From the NCBI GenBank assembly GCA_020446815.1, contig JAGRDY010000008.1:186001-250000 (forward strand): DNA of 64,000 bases, given 5' to 3'. The notes below the pieces were generated by a model, which was given only the letters and a program-made list of their open reading frames with translations, did no database searches and had not been told where the DNA came from. Every line of letters starts with the position of its first letter. Position 1 is the first letter of the stretch. Below, piece after piece: positions 21,693 through 30,930 of this stretch. This DNA is from Paracoccaceae bacterium (GTDB lineage: Bacteria; Pseudomonadota; Alphaproteobacteria; Rhodobacterales; Rhodobacteraceae). The position numbers and the translations under genes were made by a program.

Positions 21693-23390
21693 GTGACAGT
21701 CGGCTTCATCATGATGTGCCACACGGCACTGGACCGGGCAGCACAAGTCGCACGGTTCTGGTCTGTCGCGGGCTGCCCGGTTGTCATCCACGTCGACCGC
21801 CGGGTGCCGCGCCATGAGTTTCGGGAGTTTGTGCAGGCTCTCGCCGATCTGGAAAATGTCAGCTTTTCGCGCCGGTACGCTTGCGAATGGGGTACATGGT
21901 CGCTTGTTGCTGCCACGCAGACGGCAGCCATGCAGATGCTGATGCAGCACAGGAACGTCAGGCATGTCTATCTGGCGTCGGGCTCATGCCTCCCGCTCAG
22001 GCCGACAAACGAACTGGTTGACTACCTCAATGAACGGCCGAATACCGATTTCGTGGAAAGCGTGACCACCGCGGATGTCACCTGGACAGTTGGCGGTATC
22101 GACTATGAACGATTCACCTTGCGGTTTCCGTTTTCCTGGCGCCGGCAACGTAAACTGTTTGATACCTATGTTCGATTGCAGCGCCGTTTTCGGGTAAATC
22201 GCAAGATACCGAATGGGATTGTGCCGCATCTGGGGTCGCAGTGGTGGTGTCTGACCAGACAGACGCTCTCGGCGATTCTGGAGGACAAGGACCGCGCCAA
22301 ATATGACAGCTACTTCCGGCGGGTCTGGATCCCCGACGAAAGTTATTTTCAGACGCTGGCACGGCTATATTCCACCAATATCGAAAGCCGGTCGCTGACA
22401 CTTTCGAAATTCGATTTCCAGGGAAAGCCGCATACTTTCTACGACGACCATCTGCAACTGCTGCGCCGGTCCGACTGCTTTGTCGCCCGCAAGATATGGC
22501 CCCATGCGGATCGCTTGTTCGAAGCCTTTCTGGCGCCGCCCGAAACACAAGCGGCGCGGGCCGAACCCAACCCCGGCAAGATCGACCGTTTGTTCGCCAA
22601 GGCGGTTGAGCGGCGAAAACGCGGGCGACCGGGGCTTTACATGCAAAGCCGGTTTCCCGTGAAGGACCATGAAAACGGCAAGACCTGTGCCCCCTATTCG
22701 GTTTTCCATGGTTTTTCCGATCTGTTCGAAAATTTCGATGGCTGGCTGGCGCGGTCGGTCGGCGGTCGGGTACATGGGCATATTTTTGGCCCCGACGGTG
22801 TCGAATTCGCCGGCGACGAAACCATTTTCAATGGTGCATTGATTTGCAGCGCCAAGCTGCGCGATCACAACCCGCGTTCCTTCCTGACCAATCTGATCTG
22901 GAACACCAGGGGTGAACGCCAGTGCTTTCAATTCAGCCCGCGTGACAATCAGGAATGCAACTGGTTCATGGCCACTGACCCCAACGCCCAGATTTCGGTG
23001 GTATCGGGTACCTGGGCCGTACCGCTCTTGCGCTCCAATCTCAATTTCTCGGAAATCCGCAAAGAGGCGGCCCGATTACAAAAACTGGAAACCGAGCATC
23101 TGGAAATTCTGCGCACCATGTATGTCAAGGCGCGGGTACGCATCTGGACGATGGCGGAATTCATCGAAAACCCCATGGAGCCTTTGCAGACCATTATCGA
23201 CGAAATTCGCCCGCGCAGTTCGCGGCAACCCGCCGAGGTGCCGAAGCTGGTTGATCTGACCGGGTTTGGTCAATTCTTGCAGAACATGAAGAATCAGGGA
23301 ATGCAGCCAATGCTGATGGGTGATTTCGCGGTGGGGCTTGACCCGCGCCCGCCGCTGCCCGAGCAAAACCGCCCCTATCTGGTCCGGTGA
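21693..23390 (+). CDS. GT14-like beta-1,6-N-acetylglucosaminyltransferase with unknown C-terminal region
   Basis: Residues 1-270 resemble the Core-2/I-branching (GT14) fold: VGFIMMCHTALDRAAQVAR, YLASGSCLPLRPTNELVDYL, GSQWWCLTRQTL and WIPDESYFQTLARLY. Such enzymes add branching GlcNAc residues. The second half (about 290-565) contains no motif I can place and matches no catalytic family that I recognise. GTG 21693 is preferred because GAGGTG lies 6 nt upstream; GTG 21684 is an in-frame alternative. It is tightly linked to the preceding glycosyltransferase and the following sulfotransferase gene (4 nt gap). Confidence 0.78.
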   Translation: MTVGFIMMCHTALDRAAQVARFWSVAGCPVVIHVDRRVPRHEFREFVQALADLENVSFSRRYACEWGTWSLVAATQTAAMQMLMQHRNVRHVYLASGSCLPLRPTNELVDYLNERPNTDFVESVTTADVTWTVGGIDYERFTLRFPFSWRRQRKLFDTYVRLQRRFRVNRKIPNGIVPHLGSQWWCLTRQTLSAILEDKDRAKYDSYFRRVWIPDESYFQTLARLYSTNIESRSLTLSKFDFQGKPHTFYDDHLQLLRRSDCFVARKIWPHADRLFEAFLAPPETQAARAEPNPGKIDRLFAKAVERRKRGRPGLYMQSRFPVKDHENGKTCAPYSVFHGFSDLFENFDGWLARSVGGRVHGHIFGPDGVEFAGDETIFNGALICSAKLRDHNPRSFLTNLIWNTRGERQCFQFSPRDNQECNWFMATDPNAQISVVSGTWAVPLLRSNLNFSEIRKEAARLQKLETEHLEILRTMYVKARVRIWTMAEFIENPMEPLQTIIDEIRPRSSRQPAEVPKLVDLTGFGQFLQNMKNQGMQPMLMGDFAVGLDPRPPLPEQNRPYLVR

Positions 23391-23394
23391 GCGA

Positions 23395-24816
23395 ATGGGC
23401 CGCCCTTTCGACTATTTCGTGATTTTCGCGGAGATGCGCACCGGTTCAAACTTGCTGGAGGCAACGCTGAGCCAGCTTGACGGTCTGAGCTGTCATGGCG
23501 AGGCCTTCAACCCCGACCATATCGGCGAACCCAGGAACGCAAGCTTGCTGAATATGACCCTGGCGGACCGTGTGAACGACCCAATGGAGCTCTTGCAGCG
23601 TATCCGGCGGGCCGAGGGGTTCAACGGTTTCCGCTATTTCTTTGATCACGAACCACGCGTGTTCGATGCAATTCTCAATGATCCGCGCTGCGCCAAGATC
23701 GTGCTGACGCGCAACCCTGTCGACTGTTATATCAGCCTGAAAATCGCTTATAATACCAAGCGTTGGAAACTGACGGACGTCAAGGACAAGATCGCGTGGA
23801 AGCCACCGTTCAAGCCTGCGGAATTCGAAGAGTTTCTGGCCAATCGACAGGGTTTCCAGCTCAAGCTGCTCAAGGCGCTTCAGACGACGGGCCAGACTGC
23901 GTTTTATCTCGACTACGAAGATTCTCTTGATGCCGATGTCCTGAACGGGCTGGCCCGGTATTTGGGCTTTACGCAGGAAATCACCAGTATTTCCAGAAAA
24001 ATGGTGCGGCAAAATCCAGAAGCGATGGCCGACAAGGTGCGCAATTTTGCCGAAATGGAATCGGCGCTGGCACGGGTCGACTGGGCAAATCTGGCACGCA
24101 CGCCCAATTTTGAGCCGCGCCGCGGGCCCGGCGTTCCGCGTTTTGTGGCGGCCAAGGATGCGCCGCTTCTCTACATGCCGATCGTTCCCAACAGGGACGC
24201 GCATTTGTCGGCGTGGCTAAGTGCTTTTGGCGCTGGCGGGGTGGTACAGGATTTCAACCAAAAGACTCTGCGCGCATGGAAACGCAAGGCCGGTGATCAT
24301 CGCAGCTTCACGTTCGTGCGCCACCCGCTGATGCGCGCGCACGACAGTTTCGGCACAATCCTTCGCAGTGAGCAGTTCACCGATATTCGTGTGGCGCTGC
24401 GGCGCGACTTTGGTGTCAACATGCCTCCCGATGAGGATCTGGCGGGGATGAGCGCGCAGCAATATGGCGCCGCGCTTGAGCGGTTCCTGAATTTTGTCAC
24501 TGTAAATCTGAAGGGCCAAACCGGGCTGCGCCAGGATGCGCATTGGGCCAGCCAGTGGTCGGTTCTGCAGGGGTTCGCGAATTTCGCGACACCTGACCTG
24601 ATTTGCCGTGATGACACGCTGGCTATCGATCTGGCCTACCTGACACGCGCGATCGGAATCAAGAAGGCCCCGGCGCTGCCCGAGAACGCACCACACCCTT
24701 TCTTCGAGTTGGCGCAGATTTACACCGCCGAACTCGATCACGCGGCGCGCGGCGCCTATCAGCGCGATTACATGACTTTCGGGTTTTCCGATTGGAAGCC
24801 GGTCAAATCGCAGTGA
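23395..24816 (+). CDS. Tandem sulfotransferase-fold protein
   Basis: The 473-residue protein appears to contain two sulfotransferase-like domains. In the first, FAEMRTGSNLLEATL (11-25) fits the 5'-phosphosulfate loop and RNPVDCYIS (106-114) fits the 3'-phosphate motif of PAPS-binding enzymes. In the second, FVRHPLMRAHDSF (307-319) fits the 3'-phosphate motif of carbohydrate sulfotransferases, but the matching upstream loop reads YMPIVPNRDAH, lacking the usual Lys/Gly loop. It follows the GT14-like gene by 4 nt, so it probably sulfates the same glycan. It is convergent with ptsN, only 12 nt away. Confidence 0.72.
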   Translation: MGRPFDYFVIFAEMRTGSNLLEATLSQLDGLSCHGEAFNPDHIGEPRNASLLNMTLADRVNDPMELLQRIRRAEGFNGFRYFFDHEPRVFDAILNDPRCAKIVLTRNPVDCYISLKIAYNTKRWKLTDVKDKIAWKPPFKPAEFEEFLANRQGFQLKLLKALQTTGQTAFYLDYEDSLDADVLNGLARYLGFTQEITSISRKMVRQNPEAMADKVRNFAEMESALARVDWANLARTPNFEPRRGPGVPRFVAAKDAPLLYMPIVPNRDAHLSAWLSAFGAGGVVQDFNQKTLRAWKRKAGDHRSFTFVRHPLMRAHDSFGTILRSEQFTDIRVALRRDFGVNMPPDEDLAGMSAQQYGAALERFLNFVTVNLKGQTGLRQDAHWASQWSVLQGFANFATPDLICRDDTLAIDLAYLTRAIGIKKAPALPENAPHPFFELAQIYTAELDHAARGAYQRDYMTFGFSDWKPVKSQ

Positions 24817-24828
24817 ACGGTTTCTCGG

Positions 24829-25293
24829 TCAGGCCGCCTTGCTTGACTGCGATTCAGTCAAAACAGCGTAAAGCGTAGCCGGGTCGTTATTGGCGCGCAG
24901 TTTGGCGCAAGTCGCCGCATCACGCATCGTGCGTGAGACAAGAGCCAGCGCCTTCAAATGCTCCACCCCCGAATCCTTGGGGGCGAACAATGCAAAGACG
25001 AGATCAACAGGCTGACGGTCCACGGCATCGAAATCAAGCGGCCGATCGAGGCGAATGAAAACGCCGACAATCGAATCCAGCCCCTCCAGCCGGGCATGGG
25101 GCAGGGCCACACCGTAGCCGACACCGGTCGGCCCAAGGCTTTCGCGTTCCTGCAAGGCATCGATCGTTTCTTGCTGATCCAGTCCGTAGACTTGCAATCC
25201 GATGTCGCCAAGATCCTGAAACAGCCTTTTTTTGCTGGTGGCATTTCCCAACACCTTTACGGCCGCCGGTCTTAATAGGCTTGTCAGTTTCAT
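24829..25293 (-). CDS. ptsN: Nitrogen-PTS enzyme IIA (PtsN)
   Basis: PtsN is the terminal phosphoacceptor of the regulatory nitrogen phosphotransferase system. The 154-residue EIIA domain has the phosphorylated histidine in YGVALPHARLEGLDSIVG and the family segment DLVFALFAPKDSGVEHLKAL. ATG 25293 (MKLTSLLRPAAVK) is used in place of an upstream in-frame start; AGGAC precedes it. It is the last gene of the lptCAB-rpoN-hpf-ptsN series, 36 nt after hpf, as in many proteobacteria. Confidence 0.93.
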   Translation of the reverse strand: MKLTSLLRPAAVKVLGNATSKKRLFQDLGDIGLQVYGLDQQETIDALQERESLGPTGVGYGVALPHARLEGLDSIVGVFIRLDRPLDFDAVDRQPVDLVFALFAPKDSGVEHLKALALVSRTMRDAATCAKLRANNDPATLYAVLTESQSSKAA

Positions 25294-25329
25294 TCGTCCT
25301 ATCTGCTCTTTGCTTTGGTTCAAGCTGCA

Positions 25330-25905
25330 TTAGCTGCCGGTCGACGGATCGACCCAACCAATATTTCCGTCATCCCGGCGGTGGACGATGTTTATCCTGC
25401 CGTGCTTTTCGTTGCGAAAAATCAAAAGCGGCGACCCGGACAACTCCATCTGCATTACCGCCTCACCGACAGAAAAAGACGAAATCTTCGTCTCCATCTC
25501 GGCGATGATCATGGGTTGCAGGCTGTCTGGCTCCGACTCGTCATTTCCTCCGTTTCCGGCGAGCACATACATAGGCGCGTCGGCGAATTCAACCGGTTCC
25601 GACCGTTCTTTGTGGTGATCTTTAAGGCGGCGTTTATAGCGGCGCAACTGCTTGTCCATTTTTTCCCGGCAGTTTTCAAAAGCGCTGTAGACATCCGTCG
25701 CGGATCCCTTGGCCGATGCCGTCAGACCTGTCGACAGGTGTACGGTAGCCTCGCAAATGAATTCATGGGCGTTGCGCGAAAAGATCACGTTGGCATCGGT
25801 CGGGCGCTGCGCGTATTTTTCAACGGTCTCGCCCAGTTCGGATTTCACATGAACCTGCAGCGCGTCGCCCACATCCATCTGTTTGCCGCTGATCTGGTAC
25901 CGCAT
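25330..25905 (-). CDS. hpf: Long-form ribosome hibernation promoting factor
   Basis: Long HPF dimerises 70S ribosomes into 100S particles in stationary phase. The 191-residue protein has the N-terminal S30AE domain (MRYQISGKQMDVGDALQVHV, positions 1-20) and, after a linker around 100-130, the C-terminal dimerisation domain (SFSVGEAVMQMELSGSPLLI and RNEKHGRINIVHRRDDGNIG). It lies between rpoN and ptsN, the usual place. Confidence 0.95.
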   Translation of the reverse strand: MRYQISGKQMDVGDALQVHVKSELGETVEKYAQRPTDANVIFSRNAHEFICEATVHLSTGLTASAKGSATDVYSAFENCREKMDKQLRRYKRRLKDHHKERSEPVEFADAPMYVLAGNGGNDESEPDSLQPMIIAEMETKISSFSVGEAVMQMELSGSPLLIFRNEKHGRINIVHRRDDGNIGWVDPSTGS

Positions 25906-25979
25906 GACATCTCCTCTTGTTGCAGTTATCCGCCGGGTTCCTAGGCAAGAAGCCCGTGCAGGGTGGAAAATTGGTGGAT

Positions 25980-27272
25980 CTATTGAATGCTGCTATGACC
26001 ATCTGCGGGGTCTCGGGTCTGGACCTGCCGGCGGCGCCTTGCGGACGATGGGGGTATGCGCATGCATTTGCGATATTTGGCGACAGTTCTACGGGCGATG
26101 TCAACGCCTTCATGCATGAGTTCGACGCAAATACTTTCGTCGCTGCGTGGCGCATCGGCGGATTCGCGGGAAATGATCTGCCGAATCCGCATCTGAATGT
26201 CAAAAGGTGACACGCCACCATCCGGGCCTGCCAAAGCCTCGGAAAAGAAAGTCGCCAAAGGATAGAGGCGGCCATCGGCCATCAGGGCTTTGCCGGCGAC
26301 CGCCCGCCCGAGCGTCGACGGGTGCATTGCCAGGGCTGCGGCAGCATCTGAACGGGTGACGGGGGTCATCGTCATGTGCCCTCCCAGAAAAAACGCGGAT
26401 TGTGTTGCGGCAATATACCGGCCGACGCGCAAAAGCGTCTCTAACCTGGCCGAAAGGCCAGATCGCATACGCTTGGCGCGGTCGAAATAGCGTTGCAGTT
26501 CTGGCTCGGGTAGATCCGATCTTCTGGCGCTCAGAACCGAAATCCGCGGCAGCGACGTGCCCATCAAACTGACGCTGAGGCTATTGCCCTGCGTGCGCCG
26601 GATGACAAGTTCGGGGATGAGCGTGGCAACCCAATCGGAACCGGAAGGGACTGGCGCGGCGGGAAAGCTGCGCAACAGATTCGCGATGCGTTCGACTGCC
26701 GCCCGATCTTGATCGAGTGCCTTGGTCAATTGCCGCCACCGGTTTTCGGCGAAGTCATTGACGCGATCGACACATTTGCGGGCAAGCGTGGGCGCGATGC
26801 CGGCATCAATGAGCCTGAGCGCAAGGTATTCAGCCAATGATCGCGCGCCGATGCCCGCCGGTTCGCAGTGGTGAAGAACCTCCAGCCCCCGTTCCAATAC
26901 TCCGACCGGCAGGTTTCTGGTTTCGGCCAGGTCGGGCAAGGACGTATCCAGATAGCCATCCTCGCGCAGTTCTGTGACCAGAAAGAGAGCCGCCGCCCTG
27001 GTTGTGTCATCAAGCCGTTGAATGGTGATTTGCCGGGTCAGTGAATCGACAAGGCTTTCTCGGCTGGCCGTCGTGGCGAGAGCGACATCGAACGATCCTG
27101 CCGATCCCGCGGCCGGTTCGACAGCCAGAAAAGGGTTTTCTTCGGCTTCGCGGGCTAGTTCGTCGTAAAGCGTCTCGGTAGGCATACGCAGCAAGGTCAG
27201 CGACTGGCGCATCGAGGGCGACAATGTCAGGCGTTGGCTTTGGGAGATGCCAAGTTGCGGCTTCAATGGCAT
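25980..27272 (-). CDS. rpoN: RNA polymerase sigma-54 factor
   Basis: RpoN directs RNA polymerase to -24/-12 promoters and needs AAA+ activators. The 430-residue protein has the Gln-rich region I (GISQSQRLTLSPSMRQSLTL), a core-binding domain, the helix-turn-helix region and the RpoN box ARRTVAKYRK (canonical box ends in E). The protein is shorter than enterobacterial RpoN because acidic region II is reduced, as usual in Rhodobacterales. It follows lptB by 15 nt. Confidence 0.94.
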   Translation of the reverse strand: MPLKPQLGISQSQRLTLSPSMRQSLTLLRMPTETLYDELAREAEENPFLAVEPAAGSAGSFDVALATTASRESLVDSLTRQITIQRLDDTTRAAALFLVTELREDGYLDTSLPDLAETRNLPVGVLERGLEVLHHCEPAGIGARSLAEYLALRLIDAGIAPTLARKCVDRVNDFAENRWRQLTKALDQDRAAVERIANLLRSFPAAPVPSGSDWVATLIPELVIRRTQGNSLSVSLMGTSLPRISVLSARRSDLPEPELQRYFDRAKRMRSGLSARLETLLRVGRYIAATQSAFFLGGHMTMTPVTRSDAAAALAMHPSTLGRAVAGKALMADGRLYPLATFFSEALAGPDGGVSPFDIQMRIRQIISRESADAPRSDESICVELMHEGVDIARRTVAKYRKCMRIPPSSARRRRQVQTRDPADGHSSIQ

Positions 27273-27287
27273 TCAGATTCCCTTTGT

Positions 27288-28049
27288 TCAGGATCTGCGA
27301 AAGTTCTGCCCAAGATAGACCCTGCGGACATTTTCGTCACGCACCACTTCGTCTGCCGTTCCGCTCATCATCACGGCGCCATCATGCAAGATATAGGCGC
27401 GATCGACGATTTCCAGCGTTTCGCGAACATTATGATCGGTTATCAGCACGCCGATGCTACGTGATTTCAGATCCTGCACCAATGTACGGATATCTCCGAC
27501 CGATATCGGATCGACGCCGGCGAATGGTTCGTCAAGCAACAGATATTTTGGATCGGCAGCCAGACAACGGGCGATTTCAACGCGCCTGCGTTCGCCGCCC
27601 GAAAGGGCTATGGCCGGTGCAAGGCGCAGATGCGTAATGGAAAACTCGGAAAGCAGTTCTTCGAGCCTTTCACGCCTCTTGTGGCCATCGCTTACGGCAA
27701 TTTCCAGGATGGCCAGAATATTGTCTTCGACTGACAGCCCACGAAAAATCGAAACTTCCTGTGGAAGATAGCCAATGCCCAAACGGGCGCGGCGATACAT
27801 TGGATAACCTGTCACGTCGCGCCCGTCGATCGTGACCTGACCGCTATCGGGCGCAATGAGCCCGGCAATATTGTAAAAGCAAGTCGTCTTTCCCGACCCG
27901 TTGGGCCCAAGCAGAGCCACGACTTCGCCGCGTCCAAGTTCAAGCGATACGTCCCGAAGCGCCGGTCGGCGCCGGTAGCTCTTGCTCAGGTGCTGCACCC
28001 GCAGCCCTGCGCCACCTTCGGCAACCGTCAATGTGGGCGGAGGTGTCAT
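27288..28049 (-). CDS. lptB: LPS export ABC transporter ATP-binding protein LptB
   Basis: LptB powers LptFG-mediated extraction of LPS from the inner membrane. The 253-residue ATPase has Walker A LLGPNGSGKTTCFYNIAG, the signature LSGGERRRVEIARCLA, Walker B YLLLDEPFAGVDPISV and the H-loop ITDHNVRETL. Its ATG overlaps the lptA stop by one base (TGATG), indicating coupled translation. Confidence 0.96.
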   Translation of the reverse strand: MTPPPTLTVAEGGAGLRVQHLSKSYRRRPALRDVSLELGRGEVVALLGPNGSGKTTCFYNIAGLIAPDSGQVTIDGRDVTGYPMYRRARLGIGYLPQEVSIFRGLSVEDNILAILEIAVSDGHKRRERLEELLSEFSITHLRLAPAIALSGGERRRVEIARCLAADPKYLLLDEPFAGVDPISVGDIRTLVQDLKSRSIGVLITDHNVRETLEIVDRAYILHDGAVMMSGTADEVVRDENVRRVYLGQNFRRS

Positions 28050-28549
28050 CAGTTTCCCGCAGGCTGCAGAACGGTTCGCACCCGGCCGTCCATGCGGCCC
28101 TTTCCGGTGTTCAGATCGACAATGAGCTTGTCACCCGCCAATGTGCCGCCACTTTGCGTAAGCAGCACATTGCCGGTCAATACGACTTCGCCGGAGGCAA
28201 TGGTATAGATGGCCTCGGCAGATTCCGCCGCGTCTTTGCCATTGACCAGAATGACGCCGCCGCTGGCATGAAGGCGCTCTATCTTGCTGGTGTTGCCATC
28301 GGCATATTCAATGCGCACTTCGGCCGCAGAAAGGCGCATTTCGCCCTGAACAATAACGACATTTCCCGAAAAAACCGCGGTTCCGTCAGCTTGATTGACA
28401 CTTAGCTGATCCGCTGTCGCTTCGACGGGCAAGCTGGTATCAGCGCGCAAGCCGCCGAATGCGATGGTGGCCGCCTGGGAAAACACGGCTGTCGGCAGCA
28501 TGACGGCCAGGGCCAGAGCCGTTGCGAATGGGCGCGTTTTGAAAGACAT
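28049..28549 (-). CDS. lptA: LPS transport periplasmic protein LptA
   Basis: LptA bridges the periplasm between LptC and LptD during LPS transport. The 166-residue precursor has a signal peptide (MSFKTRPFATALALAVMLP, cleavage near SQA) and a single OstA beta-jellyroll domain with repeated short strands such as SGNVVIVQGEMRLSAAEVRI. It sits between lptC (9 nt) and lptB (overlapping). Confidence 0.93.
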   Translation of the reverse strand: MSFKTRPFATALALAVMLPTAVFSQAATIAFGGLRADTSLPVEATADQLSVNQADGTAVFSGNVVIVQGEMRLSAAEVRIEYADGNTSKIERLHASGGVILVNGKDAAESAEAIYTIASGEVVLTGNVLLTQSGGTLAGDKLIVDLNTGKGRMDGRVRTVLQPAGN

Positions 28550-28558
28550 ATGTGATCC

Positions 28559-29164
28559 TCAATTCACCGGCCTGTATATCATTTTGACGCCCTTGTTGAA
28601 AACGAGCAGATAGGTGGGAATTTCGTCATTGCCAAGACGCAATTCCATCTTTCCGCCGTCGATTTCACCAAAGGGCGCAGTGGCACGGATGGCCCCGTCA
28701 GACACAAGCTCAGTCCGATCAAGTGCCATGGCAAGTCCGGTAGCCAACACCTGGTACCCCGTCGACGTCACAATTTCGACATTCCGGGTCAGCGTCAATC
28801 GTTTCTTTGAATAATCAATTCGCCCCTCGTCAGCAGTAAGATCAATGCGCAACCCTGTCGGTGTTTCGATTGCTGCAACCAGATCCTTGGCGACGGCGCC
28901 GTCATTTCCGTCGCTCGGCAACGCACTGGCGGCCGTCATCTGCACGGCCGCGCCGTCCGATGTGACGCTGGCGAATTCCGGCGATGTCAGGCGCTGTTCG
29001 CGGGCAAGTTCATCGACATCGATATTGGCAAAGGGCAATTCTCCGTCGGTTTCCAGATGCCGCGAAAACAGAAAAAGCGTCGCCAGGATCGCCAGTGCCA
29101 GCAGTGGAAGAAGAATTTTCAGCCAGAACACCAGTCGCGAATGGATGTTGTCATAGGCCGCCAT
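28559..29164 (-). CDS. lptC: LPS export protein LptC
   Basis: LptC is an inner-membrane bitopic protein that accepts LPS from LptBFG and passes it to LptA. The 201-residue protein has a single N-terminal transmembrane segment (WLKILLPLLALAILATLFLF) followed by a periplasmic domain with the LptC-type beta strands. ATG 29164 (MAAYDNIHSRL) is used because it begins just after the kdsD stop. Sequence conservation is low, as usual for LptC; the call is supported by lptA and lptB next to it. Confidence 0.88.
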   Translation of the reverse strand: MAAYDNIHSRLVFWLKILLPLLALAILATLFLFSRHLETDGELPFANIDVDELAREQRLTSPEFASVTSDGAAVQMTAASALPSDGNDGAVAKDLVAAIETPTGLRIDLTADEGRIDYSKKRLTLTRNVEIVTSTGYQVLATGLAMALDRTELVSDGAIRATAPFGEIDGGKMELRLGNDEIPTYLLVFNKGVKMIYRPVN

Positions 29165-29168
29165 CGGG

Positions 29169-30137
29169 CTAGACCACGCCCGCGCGCAAACAGTCGTGAA
29201 TATTGAGAATTCCGGTGGCTCTGCCATTACCGTCCTGGCCCACGACGAAAAGGCAGGTGATCTTTTTGTCTTTCATCACCCCGACAGCTTTTTCAGCAAT
29301 CCAGTCGGGGTCCACGGTACGGGGATTTTTGGTCATCACCTCGGCTGCGGTGAACCCCAAAAGCCCGTCCATATGCCGGCGCAGATCGCCGTCGGTGACG
29401 ATGCCAACCAATTTGTGATCGGAATCGGTTACACCGACCACACCGAAGCCCTTTTGGCTCATCACCAATAGCGCTTCGCTCATCGGCAGGGTTTCAGGAA
29501 CCAGCGGCAAGGCGTCTTCGCCGTGCATGAGGTCAGCCACTTTCATCAACTTGGCGCCGAGTTTTCCGCCCGGGTGGAAAGCCCGGAAATGGTCGGGCGT
29601 GAAGCGTCGGTGTTCCATCAGCGCCAGTGCCAGTGCGTCACCCAGCGCCAGTGTCATCGTGGTGGATGTCGTCGGAACGATACCGGTGCCGCAGGCCTCT
29701 TCGGCGGCGGGCAGATGAATGGCTACGTCGGATTGGCGAAGCAGGGTCGATCCCGCTTTGCCCGCCACCCCAATCAGGGGAATGCCAAAGCGTCGGGTAT
29801 GGGCGACAATGTCGCTCAGCTCCGGCGTTTCGCCCGAATTGGACAGGACCAGGGCCACGTCGTCTTCGATGACCATGCCAAGGTCACCATGGCTGGCTTC
29901 GGCGGGGTGGACATATTGCGCAGGCGTCCCCGTCGAGGCGAGCGTCGCGGCAATCTTGCGCCCGATATGGCCTGATTTTCCCATGCCCGAGACAATGACA
30001 CGGCCTTTTGCCTTCAGGATCAGCGTTACGGCGGCGGCAAAACTGTCATCGAGTGACATCGACAGCGTGGTCAATGCGCGCGCCTCGACATCAATGACGC
30101 GCCGGGCCGTTGCAAGGAAAGTTTCAGCGTCCGTCAT
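29169..30137 (-). CDS. kdsD: Arabinose-5-phosphate isomerase (KpsF/GutQ family)
   Basis: This enzyme interconverts ribulose-5-phosphate and arabinose-5-phosphate, the first step to Kdo. The 322-residue protein has the SIS sugar-isomerase domain (VIVSGMGKSGHIGRKIAATL, LSNSGETPEL) and two C-terminal CBS domains (DLMHGEDALPLV and VMTKNPRTVDPDWI). ATG 30137 is chosen; a TTG at 30146 overlapping the rnd stop is an alternative. It heads the lptCAB group, joining Kdo supply to LPS export. Confidence 0.92.
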   Translation of the reverse strand: MTDAETFLATARRVIDVEARALTTLSMSLDDSFAAAVTLILKAKGRVIVSGMGKSGHIGRKIAATLASTGTPAQYVHPAEASHGDLGMVIEDDVALVLSNSGETPELSDIVAHTRRFGIPLIGVAGKAGSTLLRQSDVAIHLPAAEEACGTGIVPTTSTTMTLALGDALALALMEHRRFTPDHFRAFHPGGKLGAKLMKVADLMHGEDALPLVPETLPMSEALLVMSQKGFGVVGVTDSDHKLVGIVTDGDLRRHMDGLLGFTAAEVMTKNPRTVDPDWIAEKAVGVMKDKKITCLFVVGQDGNGRATGILNIHDCLRAGVV

Positions 30138-30142
30138 CGGAT

Positions 30143-30757
30143 TCAATGCATGAATATGTCTGTCGCATCATCCCACCCCATCAGGTCGAGCGTTGCGCGC
30201 GTCGGCAGGAAATCAAAGCACCTTTGCGCCAATTCGCTGCGCCCCTCACGGGCCAGGCGCGAATCGAGCTCTGCCTTGAGCCGATGCAGATACAGCACAT
30301 CGGACGCTGCGTATTCCTGCTGGGCTTCGCTCAATGTCTCGGCGCCCCAGTCAGATGTCTGCTGTTGTTTGGAAACATCGACATTTACCAGTTCCTGCAA
30401 AAGCTGTTTCAGCCCATGGCGGTCGGTAAAGGTGCGGATCAGCCTGGATGCGATCTTGGTGCAGTAAACGGGCGCCGTGGTGACGCCGAAGGCGGATTTC
30501 AGCGCGGCGATGTCAAAGCGGCCGAAGTGAAAGAGCTTCAGCTTGTTCGGGTCGCGCAAGAGCGCTTCAAGATTTGGGGCATTGGTCTGGCCGCGCGCGA
30601 TGCGCACCAGATGAGCATTGCCGTCGCCGGAGGACAACTGAACCAGGCAGAGCCGGTCGCGCACCGGGTTCAGGCCCATGGTTTCAGTGTCAATCGCAAC
30701 CACCGGGCCAAGGTCGAGTCCATCGGGAAGGTCTTTTTCATAGAGATGGATTGTCAT
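30143..30757 (-). CDS. Ribonuclease D-type 3'-5' exonuclease (catalytic domain only)
   Basis: The 204-residue protein contains only the DEDD exonuclease domain: VVAIDTETMGLNPVRDRLCL (Exo I Asp and Glu), HFGRFDIAALKSAFG (Exo II Asp) and EYAASDVLYLHRL (Exo III YxxxD). The HRDC domains of E. coli RNase D are absent, as in the short form of many alphaproteobacteria. ATG 30757 is used because GAGG sits 7 nt upstream of it. It ends 5 nt before the kdsD start and is probably part of the same operon. Confidence 0.87.
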   Translation of the reverse strand: MTIHLYEKDLPDGLDLGPVVAIDTETMGLNPVRDRLCLVQLSSGDGNAHLVRIARGQTNAPNLEALLRDPNKLKLFHFGRFDIAALKSAFGVTTAPVYCTKIASRLIRTFTDRHGLKQLLQELVNVDVSKQQQTSDWGAETLSEAQQEYAASDVLYLHRLKAELDSRLAREGRSELAQRCFDFLPTRATLDLMGWDDATDIFMH

Positions 30758-30930
30758 CTTCATCCTCGGTCGGGTGCTGGTCGTCAGGCCATGGCATTGG
30801 ATAAGTGAAACACCGGCGGTCGACAAGCCTGGCAAATTCCGGCGCCAAAGATCAGCGGGATTTCCCCCATCGCTTGCCAGCCGCCGCGGTACAGACTTAT
30901 GGTTGCACCACGGAAATGGGGAATATCGTC

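Noticed and set aside
29620-29660. Tandem repeat GCGCCAGTG in kdsD
   Set aside because: It encodes the ordinary Leu/Ala-rich helix of the isomerase and is a coding coincidence.
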